64,000 bases of DNA, from contig NZ_OCTS01000004.1 in the NCBI RefSeq assembly GCF_900232865.1, positions 240,780 through 304,779 of the forward strand, given 5' to 3'. Positions within the stretch are counted from its first letter, which is position 1. Every line of letters starts with the position of its first letter. Of this stretch, positions 9,837-18,988 are shown in pieces. Source of the DNA: Corynebacterium dentalis. Lineage in GTDB: Bacteria > Actinomycetota > Actinomycetes > Mycobacteriales > Mycobacteriaceae. Below the pieces are notes generated by a model. It searched no databases. It was not told where the DNA came from and was given only the letters and a program-made list of their open reading frames with translations. The position numbers were made by a program, and so were the translations under genes.

Positions 9837-10048
9837 TTCTTACCCTGCTGAGCGGCCTCTTCCTGCAACATTTCTTCGTCCTGCCAGGCCGCTTCGTCCT
9901 GCCAGACACTTTCTTCCGCTAAGCGCCTTTTAGAGATTCTCCGACGATTTCGGGTACGCAAGGCAAAGGTTGTCAGCCACGCAATAGCGAAGAACGCGAG
10001 AAGCAAGAGGATCCAGATGGTCGCCACGACCAGCACACCCGTGTTCAC
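9830..10048 (-). CDS. Small single-span membrane protein
   Basis: A 72-residue protein with a GTG start. Residues 5-30 form one membrane segment, followed by a basic stretch RTRNRRRISKRR and an acidic Gln/Glu-rich tail. The gene overlaps the 3' end of the SdpI-like gene by 7 bases in convergent orientation. No family recognised. The membrane topology and clean frame support it as real. Confidence 0.6.
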   Translation of the reverse strand: MNTGVLVVATIWILLLLAFFAIAWLTTFALRTRNRRRISKRRLAEESVWQDEAAWQDEEMLQEEAAQQGKNY

Positions 10049-10197
10049 TAGTGATCAACTCATTTCTGCGCGTTCGGCTTTTCAATCTGATACAGAAAAA
10101 GTTTTGCCCTCAATTGTTTCATAGGTGCGTCCAACCTGACTTGGGAACCTCAGTCCCAGCGATAGCTTTTCCTTCCGTTTGGGTATTCTTGGGCGCC

Positions 10198-11214
10198 ATG
10201 AACCGCTCTTCCACCCCAGCGCAGTCTGAGGCCTCCGCTACCGACGGACCGATCGTTGCCGTTTGCGGCACCATCAACGTTGATACCTTCGTGGGACTCA
10301 CCGAGTTCCCCGCGCCCGGCGAGACCGTGATCGGCACCCGCGGTGTCCAAGGTCTAGGCGGAAAAGGTGCCAACCAGGCAGCGGCATCTGCCCACCTGGG
10401 CGTAGAGACTCTGCTGCTTTCTGCAGTGGGGCCAGGTGCAGATGGCACCAGCAGCTCTGCCGCCGACCCTCTGGCAGATCTTGCCCTGGATGAGCTGCAA
10501 GCACACGGGGTGGACACCACTCATGTGTCGCGTACTGATCTGCCCACCGGCCAAGCTTTCATCATGAATGATCAGTCTGGCGAGAACATCATCATCGTCA
10601 CCTCCGGGGCCAACGAGACCGTCAGCCCGTTGGCATTGCGAGAGACGCTGAAGGGGGAGGGTGGCGTCGAAAAAAGAATCAAGGTCCTGCTCGCACAGGG
10701 CGAGCTAACCCCAGAACATTCGGCAGAGCTGCCACGTCTGGCGGAGGCGCTGCCCGGCGCGCGGTTCGTGCTCAACTTGGCGCCCGTCACCACGCGCGAT
10801 GCAGACCTGCTGGCGGCGGCAAACCCGCTGATGGTCAATGAGATCGAGGCGGCTGATGTCACTGGCCTCCCGCGCGATACTCCCTTTGAGCAGCTGGTAG
10901 AGGCGCTGCGTTCCGTGGCGAAATCGGCCGTGATGACCCTGGGACCCAAGGGCGCGGCAGTGATCACGCAGGACGAGGTTCGCCTGGTGCCGTCTCCTCC
11001 GTCGCCAGACGTGGTGGACACCACCGGCGCGGGAGATGCTTTCTGTGGCACCTTTGCCGCGGCATTGGCGCAAGGCGCGGACATGGTGGAGGCCGTACAA
11101 CTGGGAGCTGCGGCGGGTTCTTTGGCCACCCGCAAAGCTGGAGCGGCGGGTTCCTATGCCACCGAAGCAGAGGTGCGGGCGCTGGCCAAGGACTTCTTCT
11201 CTAGCGCCAACTAA
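10198..11214 (+). CDS. rbsK: Ribokinase, PfkB family
   Basis: Phosphorylates ribose released by nucleoside hydrolysis. This 338-residue PfkB-family kinase shows the N-terminal GLGGKGANQAAASAHLG substrate motif and the C-terminal anion-hole/base motif DTTGAGDAFCGTFAAALAQG. The open frame begins at 10051, but homology starts at the ATG at 10198. Next on the strand are a nucleoside hydrolase and an MFS transporter, matching the C. glutamicum uridine cluster (rbsK1, uriT, uriH). A short inverted repeat TGGGA...TCCCA lies upstream around 10142-10155. The segment coding GGVEKRIKV carries one copy of the dispersed TGGCGTCG-type motif. Confidence 0.93.
   Translation: MNRSSTPAQSEASATDGPIVAVCGTINVDTFVGLTEFPAPGETVIGTRGVQGLGGKGANQAAASAHLGVETLLLSAVGPGADGTSSSAADPLADLALDELQAHGVDTTHVSRTDLPTGQAFIMNDQSGENIIIVTSGANETVSPLALRETLKGEGGVEKRIKVLLAQGELTPEHSAELPRLAEALPGARFVLNLAPVTTRDADLLAAANPLMVNEIEAADVTGLPRDTPFEQLVEALRSVAKSAVMTLGPKGAAVITQDEVRLVPSPPSPDVVDTTGAGDAFCGTFAAALAQGADMVEAVQLGAAAGSLATRKAGAAGSYATEAEVRALAKDFFSSAN
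10661..10680 (+). repeat. TGGCGTCG/A-rich motif, copy C
   Basis: Core 10662-10669, tail AAAAAAGAATC. Sense in rbsK, in a surface segment coding GGVEKRIK. Confidence 0.6.
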
Positions 11215-11372
11215 TCCGTCGACAGCGCTCGCCCATCAGGCGACCAGCACAACAATCCTCGCGCGACAGCGCGGATCACTGTCCCCGGTGTCCGCTCTGG
11301 GTCTACTCTGTCTTTAAAGTTCACCTTCTGAAACGATCAAGACTTACAAAGACATGAGAAAGGATCGCACCC

Positions 11373-12383
11373 ATGACGAAGATCATCCTGGATTGCGACC
11401 CCGGACACGATGACGCCATCGCCATGCTCCTGGCCTGGGGAAACCCAGACATCGAGCTCCTCGGCGTAACCACCGTGGCCGGCAACCAGACGCTGGAAAA
11501 AGTCACAACCAATGCCCGTGCGCTCGCCACAGTGGGATCCATCACCGGAGTTCCCTTCGCGGCAGGTGCCAGCCGACCACTAGTAGGGCCACAACTCATC
11601 CCGGAGGAAATCCACGGCGATTCCGGTCTCGATGGCCCACAACTGCCAGCACCCGGCGTGGAACTGGATTCTCGCCACGCCATTCAGCTGATTGCGGACA
11701 TCGTGGCCGAGCAACCAGACAAATCCGTGACCCTAGTACCCACCGGATCGCTAACCAACGTCGCGCTCTTCGCTCGGACCTACCCTGAACTGGTGGAACG
11801 CGTAGCAGGCGTGACACTGATGGGCGGTGGACACCACACCGGAAACATGACTCCCGCCGCAGAGTTCAACATCCTCGCGGACCCAGAAGCCGCGCAGATC
11901 GTCTTCGAGGCGCAGTGGCCCGTGACCATGGTCGGCCTGGACGTCACCCACAAGGTGCTCGCCACGCCCGATCGCATGGAGCAGCTCAAGAAGGTGAATA
12001 CGGACGTCTCCCAGTTCATCGCGGAGCTGGTGGAGTTCTTCGGTGGTTCCTACATGAAGGAACGCCGCTACCCCGGACCTCCCATGCATGATCCGCTGGC
12101 AGTGGCGGCCGTAGCTGATCCGCTGATCCTCACCACCGTTCGCGCGCCCATCCAGGTGGAGACCAAGGGCGAGTTCACTCGCGGACAAACCGTAGTTGAC
12201 CTGCGCCGCACCTGGAATCCCGACCAGGCGGAAGATCCCAGCGCGCTGGGAATCGCAGACGATTATGAAGCTGATGCCCACGGTGTGCGGCACTGCGTGG
12301 GCATCGACGTGGACGCGGATCGCTTCTGGGATCTGCTCACCAGCGCCTTGACCCGCATCGGCACCACCAATTTCCGCGGTTAG
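11373..12383 (+). CDS. uriH: Pyrimidine/purine nucleoside hydrolase
   Basis: Cleaves ribonucleosides to base and ribose. The 336-residue protein opens with the calcium-binding DCDPGHDDAIAMLLA motif diagnostic of IU-nucleoside hydrolases, and carries VTLMGGGHHTGNMTPAAEFN in the substrate pocket. A good ribosome binding site (GAGAAAGG) lies 9-16 bases ahead of the ATG. About 158 bases separate it from rbsK, room for an internal promoter. With rbsK and uriT it forms a uridine/ribose utilisation unit. The specific uridine preference is inferred from C. glutamicum gene order. Confidence 0.93.
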   Translation: MTKIILDCDPGHDDAIAMLLAWGNPDIELLGVTTVAGNQTLEKVTTNARALATVGSITGVPFAAGASRPLVGPQLIPEEIHGDSGLDGPQLPAPGVELDSRHAIQLIADIVAEQPDKSVTLVPTGSLTNVALFARTYPELVERVAGVTLMGGGHHTGNMTPAAEFNILADPEAAQIVFEAQWPVTMVGLDVTHKVLATPDRMEQLKKVNTDVSQFIAELVEFFGGSYMKERRYPGPPMHDPLAVAAVADPLILTTVRAPIQVETKGEFTRGQTVVDLRRTWNPDQAEDPSALGIADDYEADAHGVRHCVGIDVDADRFWDLLTSALTRIGTTNFRG

Positions 12384-12410
12384 CGCGGCCAGATTCAACA
12401 GGATGACACT

Positions 12411-13901
12411 GTGACTAACAACCCTTCTTCACGCGCCACCGGCGCTTCCACCGGCACGGGCACTGCCTCTACTTCGCTTCCTGATCCCGTGGATTCCCGC
12501 AAGGGTGGCCTCGCCCTGCTGATGACCGTGCTGATCACGGCGGCCATCGCCTTCCAACTCAACGCCTCCATGCTCTCGCCGGTGCTGGCTACCATGGCGC
12601 GCGAGCTCAACACCGATGAGGCCGCCGTGGGCTTGACCCAGACGGCCTTCTTCACGGGCGGCGCGATGTGCGGCCTGTTCCTGCCTCGTTTGTCCGACAT
12701 TGTTGGTCGGCGCAAGATCCTCCTCATCATGCTCGCCGTCATGGCCCTCGGCGGTGTGATCGCCGCACTAGCCCCCAACATTGAGGTGTTGATGCTGGCC
12801 CGCGCGATGCAGGGTATCGCCGGACCCACCATCCCGATGACGCTGATCATCCTGCGCAGCCAGGTCAAGGACGAGATTCGCCTGGGCACGCTGATGGGCT
12901 TGATCGCCGCCATCAACGGTGGCGTGGCTGGCTTGGACGTGCTGATTTCCGGCTGGATGGCGGAACACTGGGGCTTCCGTTCCGTGTTCTGGCTGATCGC
13001 GATCATCGGCGCCATTGCCGTAGCCGTGGTGGCTCTGTGGGCTCCGGAATCCAAGCCTTCTGACAACGTGAAGATGGACTGGGGTGGCGCGGCGATCCTG
13101 GTGGTCTCCGTCCTGTCCATCACCCTGGCCGTCAACGAGGCGGGCAAGGCCAGCACTGCGAACTGGCTGATGGTCGCTGGCCTGGTGATCCTAGGCCTGC
13201 TGGTCTTCGCACTGTTCTGGACGTACGAAAAGAAGCACGAGCAGCCTCTGGTGGCGCCCAAGTACCTGGCTCGCCGCCAAACCTGGGGCTTACTGTTGAC
13301 CACCGTGTTGACCATGACCGGAGTGTTCGCCGCGGTCAATGGCGTGGCTACCTCTTTGGCCCAGAATCCCGACGCAGGCTTCGGCTGGCAAGCCGATGCA
13401 GCCTCCTTGGCACTGCTGACTCCCTACGCATTGATCGGTTGGGCGGTCGGCCCACTGGCGGGACGCTTTGCCCCGCTCATCGGCTACGCACGGATGCTTC
13501 GCCTGGCTAACGTTGCCACCGCGTTGCTGCTGGTACTGCTGGCCTTCGTGGGCATTCACAGCGCAGTCGTGTTGATTGCTTCCATCGTCCTGATCGGTGT
13601 CACCTACGCCGGTGTGGCGAACATCGTCCTGAACAACTTGGGCGTGGTGAATTCCCCGAAGGACTACGAGGGCTTCCTGCCCGGCATGAACTCTGCCGCA
13701 TTCAACCTGGGCGCGGGCATCTCCTTCGCCATCCTTCCGGTATTCATGGTCGCCGGATCTCCCGCGGGCTCGGACAGCGCGGCGGGTTACACCACAGCGT
13801 TTATCGTGGGTGCCATCATTTTGGCAATATCCGCAGCCACGTCTCTTTTTATTCCTAAAACTACGACTGCTGAACTAGATAACGCATTGGAAACTGTCTA
13901 G
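12411..13901 (+). CDS. uriT: MFS transporter, probable uridine uptake (UriT-like)
   Basis: A 496-residue major facilitator protein with about 12-14 hydrophobic segments and the loop 2-3 motif GLFLPRLSDIVGRRKILL, a good match to the MFS signature G-x3-D-x2-GRR. The GTG start is 27 bases after uriH. Position in the cluster with rbsK and a nucleoside hydrolase points to nucleoside uptake, as for uriT of C. glutamicum. Sequence alone does not separate it from drug exporters of the same fold, so the substrate is inference. Confidence 0.85.
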   Translation: MTNNPSSRATGASTGTGTASTSLPDPVDSRKGGLALLMTVLITAAIAFQLNASMLSPVLATMARELNTDEAAVGLTQTAFFTGGAMCGLFLPRLSDIVGRRKILLIMLAVMALGGVIAALAPNIEVLMLARAMQGIAGPTIPMTLIILRSQVKDEIRLGTLMGLIAAINGGVAGLDVLISGWMAEHWGFRSVFWLIAIIGAIAVAVVALWAPESKPSDNVKMDWGGAAILVVSVLSITLAVNEAGKASTANWLMVAGLVILGLLVFALFWTYEKKHEQPLVAPKYLARRQTWGLLLTTVLTMTGVFAAVNGVATSLAQNPDAGFGWQADAASLALLTPYALIGWAVGPLAGRFAPLIGYARMLRLANVATALLLVLLAFVGIHSAVVLIASIVLIGVTYAGVANIVLNNLGVVNSPKDYEGFLPGMNSAAFNLGAGISFAILPVFMVAGSPAGSDSAAGYTTAFIVGAIILAISAATSLFIPKTTTAELDNALETV

Positions 13902-13911
13902 CGTTAGCTGG

Positions 13912-14898
13912 ATGAAACGCCTACTCAGCTATCGGCCAGACTTCCTGATTTGGATGATCCTGCTCGGGGTCATCGCCGGCATTGTGTTGCCGGTCAGGGG
14001 TGGAGCGGCCGAAGTAGCTGACTGGGTTGTCAAGATCGCTATCGCGTTTCTGTTCTTCCTCTACGGTGCTCGTCTGGCACCGCAGGAGGCGCTTCGCGGG
14101 CTGTTACATTGGCGGCTCCACGTACTGATCTTGCTGTTTACGTTTGTGCTCTTCCCTGTCGTCGGGCTGGCTTTCAAACCGCTCACACCATGGATCGGCG
14201 AGGACATGTACATGGGCATTTTGTTCATGACTCTGGTGCCCTCCACGGTGCAGTCCTCCGTGGCCTTTACATCTATCGCCCGCGGAAACGTGGCGGCTTC
14301 CATCGTGGCAGCAAGCGCATCCTCGCTGGTCGGCGTGGTGATAACCCCGCTGCTGGTGCTGCTGCTGATGACCGCGCCCGGTGGGGTCCACGTGGATGGC
14401 GGCACGTTCATCAACATCGGCGTGCAGCTGCTGCTGCCGTTCTTCATCGGCCAGATCCTGCGCTCATGGGTGAAGGGATTCGCCGCCTCCAAGATGACCA
14501 AGAAAGTGGACCAGATCTCCATCGGCCTGGTGGTCTACGTCAGCTTCTCCGAGGGCATGGTGCAGGGCATTTGGAGCTCCGTGGCATGGCAGGCGATCGT
14601 GGGGCTGATCTTGGGATCCGTCGTGTTGGTCTACCTGATGCTGTGGGTCACCAGCCTGATCACCCGCAAGCTGAACTTCAACTACGAAGACCAAGTAGCT
14701 ATCCAGTTCGCCGGCACTAAAAAGTCCCTGGCCGCGGGCCTGCCCATGGCCGCGGTGATGTTCGGCTCCACCGGGCTGGGCCTGATGATCCTGCCGCTGA
14801 TGATCTTCCACCAGATGCAGCTGATCATCTGTTCCATCCGCGCCTCCACGTACGCCGAGCGCTATGAACAGTCCCCGGAGACCGCGCACACCTGGTAG
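13912..14898 (+). CDS. Bile acid:sodium symporter-like transporter (SBF-like family)
   Basis: A 328-residue integral membrane protein with about 9-10 segments. It shows the SBF-like signature region FLFFLYGARLAPQEALRG and the central TLVPSTVQSSVAFTSIARGN. It starts 10 bases after uriT, so it is probably part of the uridine transcript, though family members elsewhere are stand-alone. The substrate is unknown. It ends 24 bases before a convergent NUDIX gene. Confidence 0.85.
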   Translation: MKRLLSYRPDFLIWMILLGVIAGIVLPVRGGAAEVADWVVKIAIAFLFFLYGARLAPQEALRGLLHWRLHVLILLFTFVLFPVVGLAFKPLTPWIGEDMYMGILFMTLVPSTVQSSVAFTSIARGNVAASIVAASASSLVGVVITPLLVLLLMTAPGGVHVDGGTFINIGVQLLLPFFIGQILRSWVKGFAASKMTKKVDQISIGLVVYVSFSEGMVQGIWSSVAWQAIVGLILGSVVLVYLMLWVTSLITRKLNFNYEDQVAIQFAGTKKSLAAGLPMAAVMFGSTGLGLMILPLMIFHQMQLIICSIRASTYAERYEQSPETAHTW

Positions 14899-14922
14899 TT
14901 CGCGAAGCCCTTCGGCGGTTAG

Positions 14923-15456
14923 CTAGTTGCGCTTGCTATAGCCCATGCGCGGGCGGAAACCGCCGGGATGCTTCAACTGCGCTGCGGCATCGGCGATGAT
15001 CAGCCGGAACCGCGGCTGCATAGGGGGGAGCTGGGAAATGGGGAAGAAGCCGACGTGGGAGGACTCGGCGTCGGCAACAAAAGGATCCTGATTCCCACCG
15101 TCCACCAAACTGCAACGCATCGCCGTGTCCACGTAATTGGTCACGTCACCGTTCGGGTACTCCACGGGACCCACCTGCCCCACGCCCAACAGCGCCACGG
15201 GCGTGACATCCACGCCGGTCTCCTCTTTGACCTCGCGCACCGCCGCCACGTGAGGCTCCTCGCCAGGATCCACGATGCCCGTCACGGGAGTCCACTGTCC
15301 GTTGTCCGCGCGCTTGACCAGCAACACCTCCGGAACCTGCCAGATGGGCGCGTCCGCGGGCACCTCTTTGAGCACGATCGCCGTGACGCCGGGGACCCAC
15401 AGCGGCGCATTTCCCACGTGCTTGCGGAGTTCTAGGATGAATTCGGGTGTAGGCAT
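14923..15456 (-). CDS. NUDIX hydrolase
   Basis: Hydrolyses a nucleoside-diphosphate-linked substrate. The Nudix box is complete: GIVDPGEEPHVAAVREVKEE followed by TG. About 177 residues from the ATG at 15456, which has GAAG ahead of it. An in-frame ATG three codons upstream (15465) is equally possible. It is the last gene of a minus-strand run starting with fadD, 47 bases after brnE. The substrate cannot be told from sequence. Confidence 0.88.
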   Translation of the reverse strand: MPTPEFILELRKHVGNAPLWVPGVTAIVLKEVPADAPIWQVPEVLLVKRADNGQWTPVTGIVDPGEEPHVAAVREVKEETGVDVTPVALLGVGQVGPVEYPNGDVTNYVDTAMRCSLVDGGNQDPFVADAESSHVGFFPISQLPPMQPRFRLIIADAAAQLKHPGGFRPRMGYSKRN

Positions 15457-15503
15457 GTGCTTCATCGTAGTGCGCAGGAAATGTAGCTTGGGGTCTAGCG
15501 TGA

Positions 15504-15857
15504 CTAGAACACCCAGTTGACCAGCACCACATAAAACAGGGTGCCCAGCAGGATCGAGAGGCTGGCCGAACGCTTCCACAAGTGCAGCGCCACGGTAAAT
15601 CCCACCCCTAGCCCCAAGGCGGCGTATCCGCCGGTCTCGCCATCGCTGCCCGTTAGTGCGTAGACCATCAGAATGGCCATCACACCGGCGGGCATCACCA
15701 GGCCCAGCCAGGTCACCAGCTCTGATTCACGGAAGAACCGTAGCGCGGCGAAGGGCAGCGCGCGCAGGGCGACCGTCACAGCAAACAACACTGCCAGGAT
15801 CAGCACGGTAGGCAGCAGTTGCACACCTTCGGGCAAGCCCGCACTCGCTAGGATCAT
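15504..15857 (-). CDS. brnE: AzlD/BrnE subunit of branched-chain amino acid exporter
   Basis: A 117-residue protein with about four membrane segments (ALPFAALRFF region and the C-terminal VGFTVALHLWKR). It is the small partner of the two-component exporter for isoleucine, leucine, valine and methionine described in C. glutamicum. Its start overlaps the stop of brnF by 4 bases (15854-15857), indicating translational coupling. No divergent lrp regulator is next to it, unlike in C. glutamicum. Confidence 0.9.
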   Translation of the reverse strand: MILASAGLPEGVQLLPTVLILAVLFAVTVALRALPFAALRFFRESELVTWLGLVMPAGVMAILMVYALTGSDGETGGYAALGLGVGFTVALHLWKRSASLSILLGTLFYVVLVNWVF

Positions 15858-16624
15858 GCTCGCTCACCACCCTGTTCGCGCGCCCGAGCGCTGCCGACCA
15901 ATAGCTTCATCGCCGCATCCACCGGTGGCACGAAGAACCGCACCAGCAGCACGACGAAGTACACGCTCATCGCCACCATCAGCATGTTCTCCGGAGAGAT
16001 AAGCAAGCCAATCCCGGCCGCCACTACTGCGGTTAGGGGAAGCGAGAGGTCCTTGTATCCCGCGAAGGCCTCGATGGCCAACACGGTAAACAGCGCGGTC
16101 AGCGCGAATTCCATACCTTCGATCTCCATCGGCAGCATGGAGCCGAACAGCCCGCCGATGATTCCTCCGCCGACCCATCCGGATTGCAGCATCGCCTGCA
16201 CAGTGATCACCCGTGGACCGGTCCATTCCACATCGCGGCGGGCGGAAATCACCGCATAGGTCTCGTCCGTGAGCGCATAGACGCCGTACATGCGACCCAC
16301 CAGGCTTTTTATTTTGGTCAGCGGGTAGTTCAGCGCGTAAAAGACGTGTCGGAAGTTCACCAGCAGCCCATACAACGCGGCACTGAGCGGCCCCACCCCG
16401 CCGGTGATCAGCGAGAGAGCCAAAAACTCCATCGAACCGGCGTAAATCGCAATCGAGAGCGCCGGTGCCCAGAACCAGGCGAAGCCCAATTGCGTCACCA
16501 GCAGCCCAAAGGCCACGCCCAGCGGGAACATGCCCAGCGCCACGGCCCACACATCACCGATACCGGTCTTGATCTGTTGGGGCACCCAGCCGCGAACCTT
16601 ATCGTTGTTTGTTCCCCGCGCCAC
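15854..16624 (-). CDS. brnF: AzlC/BrnF subunit of branched-chain amino acid exporter
   Basis: A 256-residue AzlC-family membrane protein with the family hallmarks GVAFGLLVTQLGFAWFWAPA, AGSMEFLALSLI and LVNFRHVFYAL. It pairs with BrnE. The GTG start is immediately adjacent to the TAA of the upstream yqgE gene with no spacer, so translation is probably coupled through the whole run. Function follows from the C. glutamicum BrnFE system. Control could not be read from the sequence. Confidence 0.92.
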   Translation of the reverse strand: MARGTNNDKVRGWVPQQIKTGIGDVWAVALGMFPLGVAFGLLVTQLGFAWFWAPALSIAIYAGSMEFLALSLITGGVGPLSAALYGLLVNFRHVFYALNYPLTKIKSLVGRMYGVYALTDETYAVISARRDVEWTGPRVITVQAMLQSGWVGGGIIGGLFGSMLPMEIEGMEFALTALFTVLAIEAFAGYKDLSLPLTAVVAAGIGLLISPENMLMVAMSVYFVVLLVRFFVPPVDAAMKLLVGSARAREQGGERA

Positions 16625-17353
16625 TTAGTTCCGCTCCGGATGTTGCGCCCAGGTGGAGAAGAGATTCTCTGGGAAGGGGCGCCGAGCCATGATCTGCCGC
16701 CAGGTTTCGCTGGGCCTTTCGGCAAAGACGTCCTCGTAGGTAGCCTGCTCAGCTTCAATGAAGCCGGCCTTCACCCACTGCGTGATGTGCTCTACCGGGG
16801 CGGTGACGTAGCTGTGGAATAGGCGTAGACCGGCTAGCTCGCTGCCGGTGGCTTCCACTTGCTGCTCCACGGAGTTCTCCGGATCTCCCGTGTGGATGTG
16901 CAGGAACTGGTGGTTCTTGCCGAACAGTGGCGCACTGGTTTCTTCGTCATGCGCTGCGCGTTCGGCATCCATGGAGCTGGCGAGGTAGCCCACTCCCAGC
17001 ACCACGGGCTGGTTGTGCCCGCCGATGAAAAACACCTTCGGCTTGCTCAGCGCCTTGGCCAGCTCTGGCAAATGATTGGCCACTGGGTCGGTAGACATCA
17101 CGCCCAAGCGCACAGCGATGACCGTGTCATTGTCCTCCACAGAGAGCACCAGCAGGCTATCTGCCGTGGGGAACCCCGGTGCCGCCAGTTGTCCGGGCTC
17201 GGTGCCGAAGCAATCGGTGAAGGTGTGCATGGCGTCGAGATCAAGAACATCATCCTCAAAACCCAGCCCATCGAAACCAGGGTTGGCCACGCTGCGCGCG
17301 GACATGAAAAGGATGTCACCGGGGGAGACGTGCAGGTCAGAGGCTTGGCTCAT
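16625..17353 (-). CDS. YqgE/AlgH family protein
   Basis: A 242-residue protein starting at the ATG at 17353, two bases after the cca stop. It shows the DUF179 signature: GDILFMSARSVANPGFD at the N-terminus and FFIGGHNQPVVLGVGY in the middle. The mycobacterial homologue (Rv0038) lies in the same broad region as leuS. The molecular function of the family is not established. A longer frame opens at 17425, inside cca, but lacks homology. Confidence 0.8.
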   Translation of the reverse strand: MSQASDLHVSPGDILFMSARSVANPGFDGLGFEDDVLDLDAMHTFTDCFGTEPGQLAAPGFPTADSLLVLSVEDNDTVIAVRLGVMSTDPVANHLPELAKALSKPKVFFIGGHNQPVVLGVGYLASSMDAERAAHDEETSAPLFGKNHQFLHIHTGDPENSVEQQVEATGSELAGLRLFHSYVTAPVEHITQWVKAGFIEAEQATYEDVFAERPSETWRQIMARRPFPENLFSTWAQHPERN

Positions 17354-17355
17354 GG

Positions 17356-18954
17356 TCACTTCTCCTTGTGCTGTTGGTGCTGTGCATGTTCTTGTTCTGC
17401 GTGATCCTGCTGCTCGGCCCACCACTGCTTCAGCGCCGTAATGGCCTCCTCGCGGTCCAGGGGACCCCGATCCAGGCGCAGCTCCTTAAGGTACGCCCAC
17501 GCGCGACCCACGTCGCGGCCCGGCTTGAGCTGCAAGATCTCCATGATCTGGTTGCCATCCAGATCCGGGCGAACAGCTTCTAGATTTTCCTGCTCCTGCA
17601 GCTCCGTGATGCGCTGCTCGAGCCCGTCATAAGTGCGCTGCAGGCGGCGAGCCTTGTTCTTGTTCCGGGTGGTGCAGTCCGCCCGGACCAGCAGGTGAAG
17701 GAGGGGAAGCAGGTCTCCGGCGTCAGTGACATAGCGGCGCACGGCGGAATCCGTCCACGTGCCATCGTCCTCTGCAGAGCCCTTGCCCTGGCCGTACCCG
17801 TGGAAACGCATGTGCAGGCGCACCAGTTCAGAGATGTCCTTGATGTGCTGCTTGCTGTACTTCAACGCGCGCAAGCGGTGGCGCGTCATGCGGGCGCCCA
17901 CTACTTCGTGCTGATAGAAGGTGACGTTGCCGTTTTCGTTGAAGTCCCTGGTCTCCGGCTTGCCGATGTCATGCATCAGTGCGGCCCACCGCAACTCCAG
18001 GTTGGGTTCCATCCCGCGTTCGCGCTCCAGCTCTACCGCATTGCCCAGCACCTTCAGCGAGTGCCAGTACACGTCCTTGTGCTGGCGGTGCTCATCCTGG
18101 GTCAACTTCAGCGCGGGCAGTTCGGGCAGCACATGCTCCGCCAAACCTGTGGTGACCATCAGGTCCAGGCCGCTCCACGGCTGTTCGCCGAGCATGAGCT
18201 TGTTCAACTCCACGGCCACGCGTTCCACGGTGATGCGCTGGATCTGGGTAGACATATCCTGCATCGCGGACTCCACGCGCGGTGCCACCTGCAGGCCCAG
18301 CTGGGAAACAAAGCGGCAGGCCCGCAGCATGCGCAGCGGGTCATCGTTGAAGCTGATCTGCGGCGAATCCGGGGTGTCCAGCACGCCCGCGGCTAGATCG
18401 TCCAGCCCGCCGAGCGGATCCAGGAAGGTGTGCTCGCCTTCGGTAGCAAGCTCCAAAGCCATGGCATTCACGCGGAAATCGCGACGCACCAGATCCCCGT
18501 CCAAGGTGTCACCGAAGGTGACCTCGGGGTTGCGGGACTGGCCGTCGTACTGGTCCGCGCGGAAGGTGGTGATTTCCAGGGTCATGCCCTTGACCAGCGC
18601 AGATACGGTTCCGTACTCGATGCCCGTATCCCACACCGTGCTGGCCAGCGGCGTGACAATCTCGATGATCTCCTGCGGACGTGCCGGAGTGGTGAAGTCC
18701 AGATCGTGCGTCAGCCTGCCCAGCAACGCATCGCGCACGGACCCGCCCACAAGGAAAATCGGTTGCCCAGCCGCAGCAAACGCCTCTGCCAGCGGGCGCA
18801 GCCAGCCATCCAGTTCCTGCAGACCCTGCCACGCGTTGGCCATCAGCTGCGCTGGGGCAACGCTATCTGCCGCAGCCTCCGACCCACCGGGGATCACCAC
18901 ATCAGACGCAGGTTCGGGCAGGCGTGGGGCGGGGGAGGAGGTTGGGTCAGTCAC
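17356..18954 (-). CDS. cca: CCA tRNA nucleotidyltransferase
   Basis: Adds or repairs the 3' CCA of tRNAs; one tRNA gene in this window (tRNA-Ala) lacks an encoded CCA. The 532-residue enzyme has a nucleotidyltransferase head with LVGGSVRDALLG and HDLDFTT (metal-binding DxD), an RNA-binding middle, and an HD domain with LMHDIGKPETRD. I start at GTG 18954, with AAGGTAG about 10 bases upstream. The frame extends to 19005, but that would overlap fadD. It is called pcnA/pcnB in mycobacterial annotation (Rv3907c). Confidence 0.94.
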   Translation of the reverse strand: MTDPTSSPAPRLPEPASDVVIPGGSEAAADSVAPAQLMANAWQGLQELDGWLRPLAEAFAAAGQPIFLVGGSVRDALLGRLTHDLDFTTPARPQEIIEIVTPLASTVWDTGIEYGTVSALVKGMTLEITTFRADQYDGQSRNPEVTFGDTLDGDLVRRDFRVNAMALELATEGEHTFLDPLGGLDDLAAGVLDTPDSPQISFNDDPLRMLRACRFVSQLGLQVAPRVESAMQDMSTQIQRITVERVAVELNKLMLGEQPWSGLDLMVTTGLAEHVLPELPALKLTQDEHRQHKDVYWHSLKVLGNAVELERERGMEPNLELRWAALMHDIGKPETRDFNENGNVTFYQHEVVGARMTRHRLRALKYSKQHIKDISELVRLHMRFHGYGQGKGSAEDDGTWTDSAVRRYVTDAGDLLPLLHLLVRADCTTRNKNKARRLQRTYDGLEQRITELQEQENLEAVRPDLDGNQIMEILQLKPGRDVGRAWAYLKELRLDRGPLDREEAITALKQWWAEQQDHAEQEHAQHQQHKEK

Positions 18955-18988
18955 AGCGGTAATTCTACCTTGCGACTTTTGCGCGTTT

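Noticed and set aside
12395..13339. 314-codon minus-strand frame over uriT
   Set aside because: Shadow of the transporter; Arg/Ser/Pro-rich translation with no fold.
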